A DNA stretch of 21,982 nt from Candidatus Uhrbacteria bacterium (GTDB lineage: Bacteria; Patescibacteriota; Patescibacteriia; CAIXNZ01). The DNA lies in NCBI GenBank assembly GCA_011046145.1, contig DSBA01000012.1:1-21982 (forward strand), in the 5' to 3' direction. Position 1 is the stretch's first letter. Every line of letters starts with the position of its first letter. The notes beneath the pieces were generated by a model that saw only the letters and a list, made by a program, of their open reading frames with translations, was not told where the DNA came from and made no database searches. This document shows positions 6,714 to 14,098 of the stretch, in pieces. Made by a program: the position numbers and the translations under genes.

Positions 6714-7646
6714 TTAGATCCATTTTTTGCGTTTAAAATAGGCGAACATTAAAATAACCGCGCATATCATTATTATAATTATTTTCCAGAAATCAAGAGG
6801 CGTGCCGGCAATCGGCATATTGATGACATTCATGCCAAAAATAGCGGCTGTTAAAGTCAGCGGCAGGACAATTACTGAAAAAACCGTCAAGGTTTTCATA
6901 ATGTCATTCAATTTGAAAGTCATCATGGCATTATTTGTGTCTTCCAGGGCATTGATGGTTTGCTGGTAATTTTCCAGCAGATCCCAGATGTTTTTAACAT
7001 AGTCCACCAGATCATTATAAAAAATAATATTTTTCTCCTTGCTGTTTAAAAGGAAAGATTTTTGCATGATTATTTTTTTAAGGATGTTTTTATGAACCTG
7101 CATTATTTTTCTAAAATAGACAATGTTTCTTTTGATAATCAAGATTTCCTTGACCAGTCGACGCTCTTTGCCGCTAAAGATATTTTTTTCAATAAAATTA
7201 ATATTGAGGCTGATGTGGTCCAGCATGGGGAAAATGGAAACATAAAGGCGGTCTAAAATTTCATACAAAAGCATGCCTGGCGTTTCATTTAAATACAAAT
7301 CTTTTTCCGCTTTATTTTTTTGGCAGGATCCAAAAAAGTTTTTCAAGGGAGATAGTTGGTTATAATGGATTGTAATCAGATGGTCTTTGGTGATAAAAAT
7401 ATCAACCTCGGCTGGTTTAATTTCTCTGGTTTTGCGGTTATAAACAGGGAAAAGCAGGACAATAAAAATATAATTGGGCCGGAAAAAAATTTTGGGCCTT
7501 TGGGCATGCTTATGGGCATAAGCATCATTAAGATCAAAATGGTTGAATTTGAATTTCTTTTTCAGGTAAGAAATCTCTTTTTCTGAAGCTTTGATTATAT
7601 TCAGCCAGCTCAATTTTCTGGATTTGATAATATGGCTTTCAGGCAT
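6714..7646 (-). CDS. corA: CorA-family divalent metal (Mg2+/Co2+) transporter
   Basis: 310 aa, the normal length for CorA, a homopentameric inner-membrane channel for Mg2+. A long N-terminal cytosolic domain (1-245) contains the typical alpha/beta part, followed by charged long helices. TM1 (about 250-270) ends in the universal GMN selectivity motif (271-273, FGMNVINMP). TM2 spans about 285-303 and the tail is basic, FKRKKWI. The loop after GMN reads VINMPIAGTP rather than the common MNFE..MPE, which fits the divergent CorA-like group, so the metal may not be Mg2+. It is transcribed leftward from a TTGGTA-N18-TATAAT promoter, with the 66-aa gene downstream. Confidence 0.93.
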   Translation of the reverse strand: MPESHIIKSRKLSWLNIIKASEKEISYLKKKFKFNHFDLNDAYAHKHAQRPKIFFRPNYIFIVLLFPVYNRKTREIKPAEVDIFITKDHLITIHYNQLSPLKNFFGSCQKNKAEKDLYLNETPGMLLYEILDRLYVSIFPMLDHISLNINFIEKNIFSGKERRLVKEILIIKRNIVYFRKIMQVHKNILKKIIMQKSFLLNSKEKNIIFYNDLVDYVKNIWDLLENYQQTINALEDTNNAMMTFKLNDIMKTLTVFSVIVLPLTLTAAIFGMNVINMPIAGTPLDFWKIIIIMICAVILMFAYFKRKKWI

Positions 7647-7682
7647 GGGGGTAAGTAAAAAGTATAAAGTAGAATTATTTAT

Positions 7683-7712
7683 ATTATAACATAAAATTTA
7701 ATTAATTACCAA
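7683..7712 (-). promoter_or_regulatory. Candidate corA promoter
   Basis: On the minus strand: TTGGTA (7712-7707), an 18-nt spacer and a perfect TATAAT (7688-7683). The leader would be about 30 nt before the corA ATG. It lies in an A/T-rich divergent intergenic region. Confidence 0.5.
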
Positions 7713-7812
7713 TAGCCAATAACCAAATTTTAATGATTTAAACATTTCTTAGATATTAATTATTGAAGTTTAGAATTTGTTTGGTGATTGAGATTTGGCG
7801 CTTGGTTATTAA
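7713..7812. repeat. Degenerate CCAAT/AACCAA inverted-repeat tract
   Basis: The divergent spacer between corA and the next gene contains short imperfect repeats: CCAATAGCCAATAACCAAATTTTAA on the left (in pieces) and TTTGTTTGG, GATTTGGCGCTTGGTTATT on the right. AATAACCAA and TTGGTTATT form an exact inverted pair about 75 nt apart. This resembles the low-complexity spacers common in candidate-phylum genomes. No gene is seen here. Confidence 0.45.
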
Positions 7813-7815
7813 AAC

Positions 7816-7844
7816 TTTAACTTTTAAGCCAAATATAGTATAAT
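7816..7844 (+). promoter_or_regulatory. Candidate promoter for the 179-aa gene and ATPase operon
   Basis: TTTAAC (7816-7821), a 17-nt spacer and TATAAT (7839-7844). The predicted leader of about 28 nt includes a perfect 16-nt palindrome, TATTTTAGCTAAAATA (7858-7873), just before the start codon. Confidence 0.5.
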
Positions 7845-7878
7845 TATAACAGCTTAATATTTTAGCTAAAATAAGAGT

Positions 7879-8418
7879 ATGCCCAGGAAAATTCAGGATA
7901 TAATAAAAGAACAAGACATTTCAGGCGGCCGGGAAACGCCTTTAAATTCCGAGCAAATTGAAAAAATACCGGCTGAATTTGAAGTTGAAAAAAAAATAGA
8001 AACTCCAAGGCCGCCCGAAGACCATGGAGACAAAGAGCCGGCAAAAAAAACAGCCGAAGCCGAACCAGTTGTTCCGTCTGCTGCCGGACAGATTCAGCTG
8101 CCAGCCCAAAACCCTGTTTTGGAAAAAATAGAGGATATTTTAGAAGAAGATTTAGAAGAAATATATTTTCAAATGCCGCCGGAAAAACAGGCGGAGTTCC
8201 GGCAGACAGGTGAAGAAACAGCCGGCAAAATTGAAGCTTTGCTCCACTCCACTAAAATTAAAATTAAAAAAATTTTAGATTTAATAAGAGATTGGCTAAA
8301 AATCATTCCTGGGGTGAATAAGTATTTTTTGGACCAGGAAGCTAAAATAAAAACTGACAAAATATTAGATATCAAAGAATCTCACAAAGAGCTGCCTCAA
8401 GATCAAAACAAAATTTAA
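7879..8418 (+). CDS. Disordered N-terminus plus helical domain protein, unknown function
   Basis: 179 aa. Residues 1-75 are rich in Pro, Glu and Lys (IETPRPPEDHGDKEPAKKTAEAEP) and probably disordered. Residues 78-165 look helical: a Glu-rich helix (LEKIEDILEEDLEEIYFQMPPEKQAEF), then KIKIKKILDLIRDWLKIIPGVNKYFLDQEAKI. There is no signal or strong TM segment; the LDLIRDWLKIIPG helix is amphipathic and could bind a membrane. It lies 6 nt before the VirD4-like ATPase gene, so the two are almost certainly co-transcribed, and a partner or adaptor role is a reasonable inference. No named family is recognised. Confidence 0.75.
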   Translation: MPRKIQDIIKEQDISGGRETPLNSEQIEKIPAEFEVEKKIETPRPPEDHGDKEPAKKTAEAEPVVPSAAGQIQLPAQNPVLEKIEDILEEDLEEIYFQMPPEKQAEFRQTGEETAGKIEALLHSTKIKIKKILDLIRDWLKIIPGVNKYFLDQEAKIKTDKILDIKESHKELPQDQNKI

Positions 8419-8424
8419 AATAAA

Positions 8425-11004
8425 ATGGAAAATTTTTCAATCCAATTAGGCTTTTTAGAAATAACCGGCCCAATCCTGCTGATAATGGGAGGCTTGGTTT
8501 TACTTGTGGCGATTTTTGTTTTTTTATTTTTGTATTATTTTTCTAAAAGCCTTTCCAGGAAGATTTATAAAAATTTGACCAGTTTTAGGCAGGTTGTTTT
8601 ATTAGTTTTAGTGCCCAAATATGAAGTTGAAGAAGGAGGAAAAATCTCTGAGGCTAAGAGCCAGCAGGAATTGGCGGAAAAAATAGCCATTATGGAATCT
8701 TTTTTTGCCAATATCGCCGGTTTAAAATCTCAAAAGGGCTTAAAATATGAATTTACCGGCAGGACTGATCATTTTTCTTTTGAGATAGTTTTTAAAAAGG
8801 GGCTGATTTATTTTTATGTGGTTACGCCGGAAAATATAAAGGAGTTTATAGAAGAGCAAATTACAGCGCAGTTTCCAAATGCCCAGATTGAAGAAGTTGA
8901 AGATTATAATATTTTTGATCCAAAAGGAGTGGTAATTGGCTCAATGCTTAAATTTAGAAAAGAATATATTTTTCCCATAAAAACCTACCGCAAATTAGAA
9001 ACAGATTCTTTGAATGCTTTAACTAATGCTTTAAGCAAATTGGATAAGAACGCGGGCGCAGCCATTCAGTTTGTCGCCAGGTCTTCCATGCCCGAGTGGC
9101 ATAAATGGGGTCAAAAAACAGCTTCTGTAGCTTATCAGGGCAAAAAAATCAATGAAGCGATTGTCGAGGCAAGGTCTGGGTTTTCTTTGAAAAAAATTGC
9201 AAAATTTTTTGAAGGCTGGGGCGGCGGTAAAAAAACAGAAGCAGGCCAAATGCCCAAAAAAGAATATCAGCTTTCAGCTTTGGAACAGGAGATTATTAAA
9301 GGCATTGAAGAAAAAGCAGCCAAAGGCGGTTTAGATGTGAATATTAGAATTTTAGTTTCTGCAGATGCAGAAACCAAGGCTCAGTCTTATTTAGAAAATA
9401 TTTTAAACAGCTTTAGCCAGTTTAATATTTATGAATATGGCAATGCTTTTAAAAGACATTCTATCAAAAAGAAAAAAATAATTTCTGATTTTATTTTCAG
9501 GGAATTTGACGAAAAAGCCAAGATGATTATGAATACAGAGGAATTCGCTTCTCTTTTCCATTTTCCATTAGGTCATACTGAAACGCCAAATATTGTTTGG
9601 CTGACTGCCAAACAATCAGCTCCGCCGACTGATTTGCCAGCGGAAGGTTTGCTCATTGGCTATAATGATTTCCGTAATATTTATAGGGAAATTAAGCTGA
9701 CAGACGATGATCGGCGGCGGCATGTTTATGTTATTGGCCAGACCGGCACAGGCAAATCAGTTATTCAGATCAATATGGCTTTGCAGGACATTATAAACGG
9801 CAAGGGTATTTGTTTTATTGATCCGCACGGCGATGCTATTGATGAACTGCTGACTTTTGTGCCCAAAGAAAGGGCAGAAGATGTGATTATTTTTGATCCT
9901 TCGGATTCCAGGCGGCCATTGGCTATTAATATGCTGGAATTTGACACTCCGGAGCAAAAAACTTTTGTGATTAATGAAATGATGAATATCTTTGATAAGC
10001 TATATGATTTAAAAGCCACGGGAGGACCCATGTTTGAACAATATATGAGAAATACCATGCTTTTGATGATGGAAGACCCTGAATCAGGTTCAACTTTACT
10101 GGAAATTTCAAAAGTCTTGGCTGATGAAGAATTCAGGCGCTACAAGTTATCTAAAACAAAAACCCAGGTGGTTAAAGATTTTTGGGAAAAGGAAGCGGAA
10201 AAAGCCGGTGGCGAAGCAGCTTTGGCCAATATGGTGCCTTATATTACTTCTAAATTAACTACTTTTATTGCTAATGACATTATGCGGCCGATTGTGGCTC
10301 AGCAAAAAAGCTCTTTTAATTTTGCCAAAGCAATGAACGAACAAAAGATCATTTTAGTCAAGCTGACCAAAGGATTGATCGGAGATATTAACGCAAATTT
10401 GCTGGGCATGGTGATAATTGGTAAAATTTTAATGGCTGCTTTAGGACGGGCATCTTTGCCGGCAGAAGAAAGAAAAGATTTTTATCTTTATATTGATGAG
10501 TTCCAGAATTTTTTAACAGAAGGCATTCAGGTTATTTTATCAGAGGCCAGAAAATATAAGCTTAACCTGACTATCGCCCACCAGTTTATCGGTCAGTTGG
10601 TAAAAAATAATGATACCAGATTTAAAGACGCGGTTTTTGGCAATGTAGGCACAAAAATAGCTTTTAGGGTCGGAGTGGAAGATGCGGACATCTTTGCCAA
10701 AGAATTTGCCCCGATTTTTAATTCATATGATGTTATGAATGTGCCAAATTTAAACGGTTATATCAAGCCGTTAATTAATGGCCGGGTGGTTGAGCCTTTT
10801 AGTTTCAAATTAATGCCTTTTGACTGGCGGCCAAATTCAAATAAAGAATTAGCCCAAGCGATAAAAGAACTTTCCCGCTTGAAATATGGTCGGGATAGGA
10901 ATATAGTGGAAGCAGAAATAATTGAGAGGTCAAAAATCGGCACTAACGGGGATTTTGTCAGCCGCGCCAAGGATGAATTTAGCGAGGAGGATATCTTTGC
11001 TTAA
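8425..11004 (+). CDS. VirD4/TraG-like membrane-anchored P-loop ATPase
   Basis: 859 aa. One TM helix near the N-terminus (about 14-42) is followed by a large alpha/beta region (45-380). The ATPase core comes next: Walker A VIGQTGTGKS (436-445), Walker B-like CFIDPHGD (463-470), YIDEFQNF (D691/E692), and IAHQFIGQL, a TraG/VirD4-type sensor region. This fits the type IV coupling protein / HerA-FtsK superfamily, which pumps DNA or protein across membranes as a hexamer. No relaxase, VirB4 or mating-pair genes are in the window, so a conjugation role is not shown. Related solitary ATPases are frequent in candidate-phylum genomes and may serve DNA uptake or secretion. It is the second gene of a two-gene unit. 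Confidence 0.85.
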   Translation: MENFSIQLGFLEITGPILLIMGGLVLLVAIFVFLFLYYFSKSLSRKIYKNLTSFRQVVLLVLVPKYEVEEGGKISEAKSQQELAEKIAIMESFFANIAGLKSQKGLKYEFTGRTDHFSFEIVFKKGLIYFYVVTPENIKEFIEEQITAQFPNAQIEEVEDYNIFDPKGVVIGSMLKFRKEYIFPIKTYRKLETDSLNALTNALSKLDKNAGAAIQFVARSSMPEWHKWGQKTASVAYQGKKINEAIVEARSGFSLKKIAKFFEGWGGGKKTEAGQMPKKEYQLSALEQEIIKGIEEKAAKGGLDVNIRILVSADAETKAQSYLENILNSFSQFNIYEYGNAFKRHSIKKKKIISDFIFREFDEKAKMIMNTEEFASLFHFPLGHTETPNIVWLTAKQSAPPTDLPAEGLLIGYNDFRNIYREIKLTDDDRRRHVYVIGQTGTGKSVIQINMALQDIINGKGICFIDPHGDAIDELLTFVPKERAEDVIIFDPSDSRRPLAINMLEFDTPEQKTFVINEMMNIFDKLYDLKATGGPMFEQYMRNTMLLMMEDPESGSTLLEISKVLADEEFRRYKLSKTKTQVVKDFWEKEAEKAGGEAALANMVPYITSKLTTFIANDIMRPIVAQQKSSFNFAKAMNEQKIILVKLTKGLIGDINANLLGMVIIGKILMAALGRASLPAEERKDFYLYIDEFQNFLTEGIQVILSEARKYKLNLTIAHQFIGQLVKNNDTRFKDAVFGNVGTKIAFRVGVEDADIFAKEFAPIFNSYDVMNVPNLNGYIKPLINGRVVEPFSFKLMPFDWRPNSNKELAQAIKELSRLKYGRDRNIVEAEIIERSKIGTNGDFVSRAKDEFSEEDIFA

Positions 11005-11006
11005 TA

Positions 11007-11112
11007 AAGGTTTTATGAGGTTATATTATGTTGTATTAGGTTTTATGAGGTTGTAAAAATTTAAAAGCAACTTCATATAACTTCATAAAACCTCATTTAA
11101 CTTCATATAACA
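11007..11112. repeat. Decamer-like repeat array forming an imperfect inverted repeat
   Basis: AGGTTTTATGAGGTT occurs twice on the + strand (11008-11022 and 11038-11052). Its near-complement AACTTCATAAAACCT follows at 11079-11093, and AACTTCATATAA occurs at 11069-11080 and 11099-11110. All are variants of a TATGAGGTT-type unit, so both arms are tandem arrays in opposite orientation and could fold into a long A/T-rich hairpin. It fills the spacer after the ATPase gene. It has a weak T-run at best, so I do not call it a terminator. Confidence 0.8.
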
Positions 11113-11131
11113 TAAATAAAAAACAAAGCGC

Positions 11132-11710
11132 ATGAAAAACAAAAACCAAAATTCAGTTAATATTTCAGCCAGCAAATACGAGCTGATTAAAAACATTTTA
11201 AAAAATATCCATGATAATCTTGGCAAGGTAGTTGATATTTTGGAACAGGCGCCGGAAGAGGCTGAAAATTTTGACGATATTTTATTGGGCATTAACCAAA
11301 CCTTAAAGCAAACAGAGCAAAATTTGGCGGAAATAGGGAATGAAAGAGTAATTGAAGGTGTTTTTGACGGCGTAAAAATGATTGCCCATGACGGCCAGGA
11401 ATATACTGTGCCAGCCAATTACGCTTCCAAATCAAAGCTGGTAGAAGGCGATATTTTAAAATTAACAATTGAGCCAAACGGAGATTTTAAATATAAGCAA
11501 ATCGGGCCCATAGAAAGAAAACGAGTTGTCGGCCAGTTGGTTGCTGATGAAACTGATAATTTTTACGTAGTGGCTGATAAGAAAAAATGGAAAGTTTTGC
11601 CAGCCAGCGTAACTTATTTTAAGGGCACTTTAGGCGATGAAGTGGTTATTTTGGTGCCCAAAGACGCGGTCAGTAAATGGGCGGCGGTAGAGAATATCGT
11701 AAAAAAATAA
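11132..11710 (+). CDS. Uncharacterised protein with helical N-terminus and beta-rich C-terminal domain
   Basis: 192 aa, cytosolic, no signal or TM. Residues 8-72 are helical with regular hydrophobic spacing (ISASKYELIKNILKNIHDNLGKVVDILEQ). From residue 73 it is beta-rich: VIEGVFDGVKMIAHDGQEYTVPANYASKSKLVEGDILKLTI looks like a small barrel (OB/TRAM-like). A second beta unit follows, VGQLVADETDNFYVVADKKKWKVLPASVTYFKGTLGDEVVILVPKD. I recall similar proteins in Parcubacteria but no functional name. A nucleic-acid-binding role would fit a barrel fold but is inference only. No good promoter or ribosome site is visible; the repeat array at 11007-11112 lies just upstream. Confidence 0.75.
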   Translation: MKNKNQNSVNISASKYELIKNILKNIHDNLGKVVDILEQAPEEAENFDDILLGINQTLKQTEQNLAEIGNERVIEGVFDGVKMIAHDGQEYTVPANYASKSKLVEGDILKLTIEPNGDFKYKQIGPIERKRVVGQLVADETDNFYVVADKKKWKVLPASVTYFKGTLGDEVVILVPKDAVSKWAAVENIVKK

Positions 11711-11842
11711 ATTCAAAAGACAAAAAAACAAAAAACAAAATAAATTCAAAATTAAAATTTTAAATAAAAAATTTGAAATTTTATGCTTGAATTTATAATT
11801 TATTTGAGCATTTGTTGTTTGAATTTTGTCATTTGTCACTAA
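11711..11842. other. A/T-only low-complexity spacer
   Basis: Built from CAAAA, AAATTTTAAA and TTTGAAATTTT-like pieces, with GACAAAA near the left and TTTTGTC near the right as an imperfect inverted pair. Similar tracts occur at 13938-14040 and 15815-15850. No gene seen. Confidence 0.5.
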
Positions 11843-11867
11843 AGTCCCGGGGCGTTGGGATTTTTTT
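11843..11867 (+). terminator. Intrinsic terminator of the 192-aa gene
   Basis: AGTCCC (11843-11848) pairs with GGGATT (11857-11862) over an 8-nt GGGGCGTT loop, followed by a T run to 11867. It lies between the 192-aa gene and the sigma factor promoter. Confidence 0.65.
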
Positions 11868-11870
11868 ATC

Positions 11871-11901
11871 TGTAACAAAATTGATGTTTTAACGATATAA
11901 T
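11871..11901 (+). promoter_or_regulatory. Candidate ECF-type (autoregulated) promoter of the sigma factor gene
   Basis: TGTAAC (11871-11876), 16 nt, then CGATA (11893-11897) resembles ECF promoters, which have an AAC-containing -35 and a CGT/CGA-type -10. A housekeeping TATAAT overlaps it (11896-11901), but its 17-nt-spaced -35 is poor (TAACAA). Either reading gives a short leader of about 10 nt. Confidence 0.4.
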
Positions 11902-11916
11902 AATTAAATATTAAAT

Positions 11917-12462
11917 ATGGAGCTGACTGACAAGGAAATAAAAGATTTAATATTAAAGGCGCAAAAAGGCGATCAAGAAGCATTTGCTCAAATTTATGAT
12001 TTGTTTTTTGAACGGATCTATAAATATAATTTTTTTCGCACCAAAGATGCCGAAGAAGCTGAAGATTTAACCAGTTTGGTTTTTTTAAAAGCTTGGCAGA
12101 ATTTGGCAAGATATAAAATAAAACCGCAAGCCAAATTTTCCACCTGGCTTTTCCAGGTTGCCCGTTATACCTTGATTGATCATTATAGAAAACAAAGAAA
12201 AGAATTGCCGCTGGAAGAAGTTAAAGAACAAAAGATTATTAGCGCCAGCGCCATTGAAATTAAAGCTGAAGTTGAGGAGGTTAGAAATTATATTCGGCTT
12301 TTGCCAGAATCTTATCAGACGGTTATAAATTTAAGATATTTCGAAAATTTGGATTATAAGGAGATTTCTCTGATCATGGGCAAGACTCAAGTCAGTGTCA
12401 GGGTTTTGCTGCACCGAGCCATTAAAAAATTGTCTAATTTAATGCAGATAGAAAATGAATAA
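11917..12462 (+). CDS. ECF-family RNA polymerase sigma factor
   Basis: 181 aa. Region 2 spans about 18-95: AFAQIYDLFFERIYKYNFFRTKDAEEAEDLTSLVFLKAW, then FSTWLFQVARYTLIDHYRK, with the DAEDLTS-like and FSTWLF signatures that bind core polymerase and the -10 element. Region 4 spans about 125-176: LPESYQTVINLRYFENLDYKEISLIMGKTQVSVRVLLHRAIKKL, a helix-turn-helix for the -35 element. Regions 1 and 3 are absent, as in ECF factors. It overlaps by 8 nt the gene for a membrane-anchored DUF5667 protein, the usual position of an anti-sigma factor. The downstream secreted DUF5667 protein is a likely target. The inducing signal is unknown. Confidence 0.93.
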   Translation: MELTDKEIKDLILKAQKGDQEAFAQIYDLFFERIYKYNFFRTKDAEEAEDLTSLVFLKAWQNLARYKIKPQAKFSTWLFQVARYTLIDHYRKQRKELPLEEVKEQKIISASAIEIKAEVEEVRNYIRLLPESYQTVINLRYFENLDYKEISLIMGKTQVSVRVLLHRAIKKLSNLMQIENE

Positions 12463-13081
12463 AAATAAAAAAATTGAAGAGATTTTAAGTCAAACGGGGC
12501 AGGGCTTGCCGGATTTAGATTTGACAAAAGAAAAGATCAAAATTGATTTATTTCGCCGGCTTGATTTGCCTGTAACGGAAGTTGAAAAAAAGCGATATAA
12601 TATAAGCAGGCAGATTTTTTATCTAAAGTTATATAAAACAGCGGCATCAAGTTTAATTTTGGCTTTGGTGATTTTTTTTGTGGGAGGCGGAGTGATTTAT
12701 GCGGCTGACCGGTCATTGCCAGGCGATTTGCTTTATCCTTTAAATAGGCAGATTGAAAACTGCCGGCTTGGCCTGGCGAAAAATCAGGATAAAAGAAATC
12801 AGCTTAAACTTGAATTTTTAAATAAAAGGGCCAGAGAACTGCAAAAATTACGCCAAAAAAATAAGCTAGAAATATTAGCAGACAAGGAAAAAGATTTGTT
12901 GGCAGAGATTGCCCAGCTTTATACGGATCAAATTAATGAATTGGGTAAAGAAATAATAATTGGGCAGGAAAATTTTATTCCTCAAATGAGAGAGGTTGAA
13001 AGAAAAATTGAAAAAATGGAAAGGATAAGGGATGTTTTGCAGGCAGAAGGCGCTTTTAGGGGCAACCATAAAATAAACTAA
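12455..13081 (+). CDS. Membrane-anchored DUF5667 protein, probable anti-sigma factor
   Basis: 208 aa. The cytosolic N-terminus (1-60; KKIEEILSQTGQGLPDLDLTKEKIKIDLFRRL) contains the GLPDLDLTKEKIK stretch seen in proteins paired with ECF factors. One TM helix spans about 63-84 (AASSLILALVIFFVGGGVIYAA). Outside, SLPGDLLYPLNRQIEN opens a DUF5667-like helical domain continuing to about 195 (KRARELQKLRQKNKLEILADKEKDLLAEI). Position (8-nt overlap with the sigma gene) and topology (inside-TM-outside) argue for an anti-sigma factor that holds the sigma factor until an envelope signal arrives. The classical HXXXCXXC zinc motif is absent, so binding would use another fold. The role is inferred, not shown by sequence alone. 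Confidence 0.75.
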   Translation: MNKNKKIEEILSQTGQGLPDLDLTKEKIKIDLFRRLDLPVTEVEKKRYNISRQIFYLKLYKTAASSLILALVIFFVGGGVIYAADRSLPGDLLYPLNRQIENCRLGLAKNQDKRNQLKLEFLNKRARELQKLRQKNKLEILADKEKDLLAEIAQLYTDQINELGKEIIIGQENFIPQMREVERKIEKMERIRDVLQAEGAFRGNHKIN

Positions 13082-13118
13082 TAATATATTTTAAAATTAA
13101 TTATTAATCTTAAAAAGT

Positions 13119-13808
13119 ATGAAGATTTTGACAAAAATTTTTTTACTTAGCCTGGCTTTGGTTATCGGCTTAGGCTTGGCATTGACCCCGGCTTTAGCTC
13201 AAGAAGAAAACGAGCTGGAAACCCCTGAGCCGGTTAATGTCAGGGTTTTTCCTGATTCGCCCCTGTATTTTTTGAAAAATTTAGCTGAAAAAGTCCGGGA
13301 AACTTTTACCCTTAAAGACGAAGCAAAATTAGCGCTAATGGAAAGATTAGGCGAAAAAAGGGCGATTGAAGCCCAGAAAATGATTGAAAAAGGCAAACCA
13401 GAATTGGCTGAAAAGGTTATGAATAAATACAGTCAGCATTTGGGGAAAATTGAGCGTTTAATTGACGAGGGCTGCGATAAATTAGAGCCTAATTTGGAGC
13501 GCGTACAGCAAAGGATTGAAAATCGTTTTGAAATCCGCAACCAAACATTGCAGCGAGTAATGGAAAATGCGCCTGAACAAGCCCGCCCAGGCTTACAAAG
13601 AGCGTTGGAAAATAATGAGAAAAGCCTGAATGCAATTGGCCAAGCTTTTCAAAAGAGGCTTGGTAATAAAGAAAGAATGAACCAGCGGTTGCAGCAGAGA
13701 TTGAATAATCTTGATCAGGTTAATATTGAGGCTGAAGAAATTGAAATAGAAAAGCCGGAAATCCCAGAGGTTGAAACATTGATTCCTGAAGGCACGGGCA
13801 GACGCTAA
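13119..13808 (+). CDS. Secreted DUF5667-domain protein
   Basis: 229 aa. A Sec signal peptide (1-27, MKILTKIFLLSLALVIGLGLALTPALAQ) has an ALA-Q cleavage site. The mature part has PDSPLYFLKNLAEKVRETFTLKDEAKLALMERLGEKRAIEAQKMIEKGKPELAEKVM (about 45-105), the DUF5667 signature also found in the upstream membrane protein (LPGDLLYPLNRQIE). A long, Gln/Arg/Glu-rich helical stretch (110-205) and an acidic tail follow. It lies 37 nt after the anti-sigma-like gene without a terminator between them, so it is probably in the same operon. It may be an envelope protein controlled by, or sensed with, the sigma pair. The biochemical role of DUF5667 is unknown. Confidence 0.8.
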   Translation: MKILTKIFLLSLALVIGLGLALTPALAQEENELETPEPVNVRVFPDSPLYFLKNLAEKVRETFTLKDEAKLALMERLGEKRAIEAQKMIEKGKPELAEKVMNKYSQHLGKIERLIDEGCDKLEPNLERVQQRIENRFEIRNQTLQRVMENAPEQARPGLQRALENNEKSLNAIGQAFQKRLGNKERMNQRLQQRLNNLDQVNIEAEEIEIEKPEIPEVETLIPEGTGRR

Positions 13809-13853
13809 ATAAGGATGAAACCGAAGCCGAAATTGAAAATGATCAAATGAATA

Positions 13854-13886
13854 AAAAAACCGCTTTGCGATGCAGGGCGGTTTTTT
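13854..13886 (+). terminator. Strong intrinsic terminator of the sigma operon
   Basis: AAAAAACCGC (13854-13863) pairs perfectly with GCGGTTTTTT (13877-13886) over a 13-nt loop. It lies 46 nt after the stop of the secreted DUF5667 gene. The A-run on the left could also let it work in reverse. Confidence 0.9.
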
Positions 13887-13937
13887 GATTGGCTTTTTTA
13901 CTCCGTATTGAAGGAGAAATTAGCTTTTGGTTTTTAA

Positions 13938-14040
13938 AGGTCTAAATTTGAAATTTTAAATTTTAAATCAAGGCTAAATGACTAAATTTAAAATTAAAAT
14001 ATTTAAAATTGAATTAAAATTTAGTCTTGAAAATTTAAAA
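13938..14040. repeat. A/T-only inverted repeat spacer upstream of dnaX
   Basis: GACTAAATTTAAAATT (about 13979-13994) and AATTAAAATTTAGTC (about 14010-14024) form an imperfect hairpin. The flanks are AAATTTTAAATTT-type low complexity, as in two other spacers of this window. No gene seen. Confidence 0.5.
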
Positions 14041-14061
14041 TTGCGCTTGTCCTTTAATTAC

Positions 14062-14090
14062 TTGATTTTCTGGGGGATTTAATTTAAAAT
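14062..14090 (+). promoter_or_regulatory. Promoter of dnaX, predicting a leaderless mRNA
   Basis: TTGATT (14062-14067), a 17-nt spacer and TAAAAT (14085-14090). The ATG begins at 14099, only 8 nt after the -10 box, so transcription should start at or within 1-3 nt of the start codon. The hexamers and spacing are identical to those of the cysS and tRNA-Gln promoters. Confidence 0.65.
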
Positions 14091-14098
14091 ACTCATAT

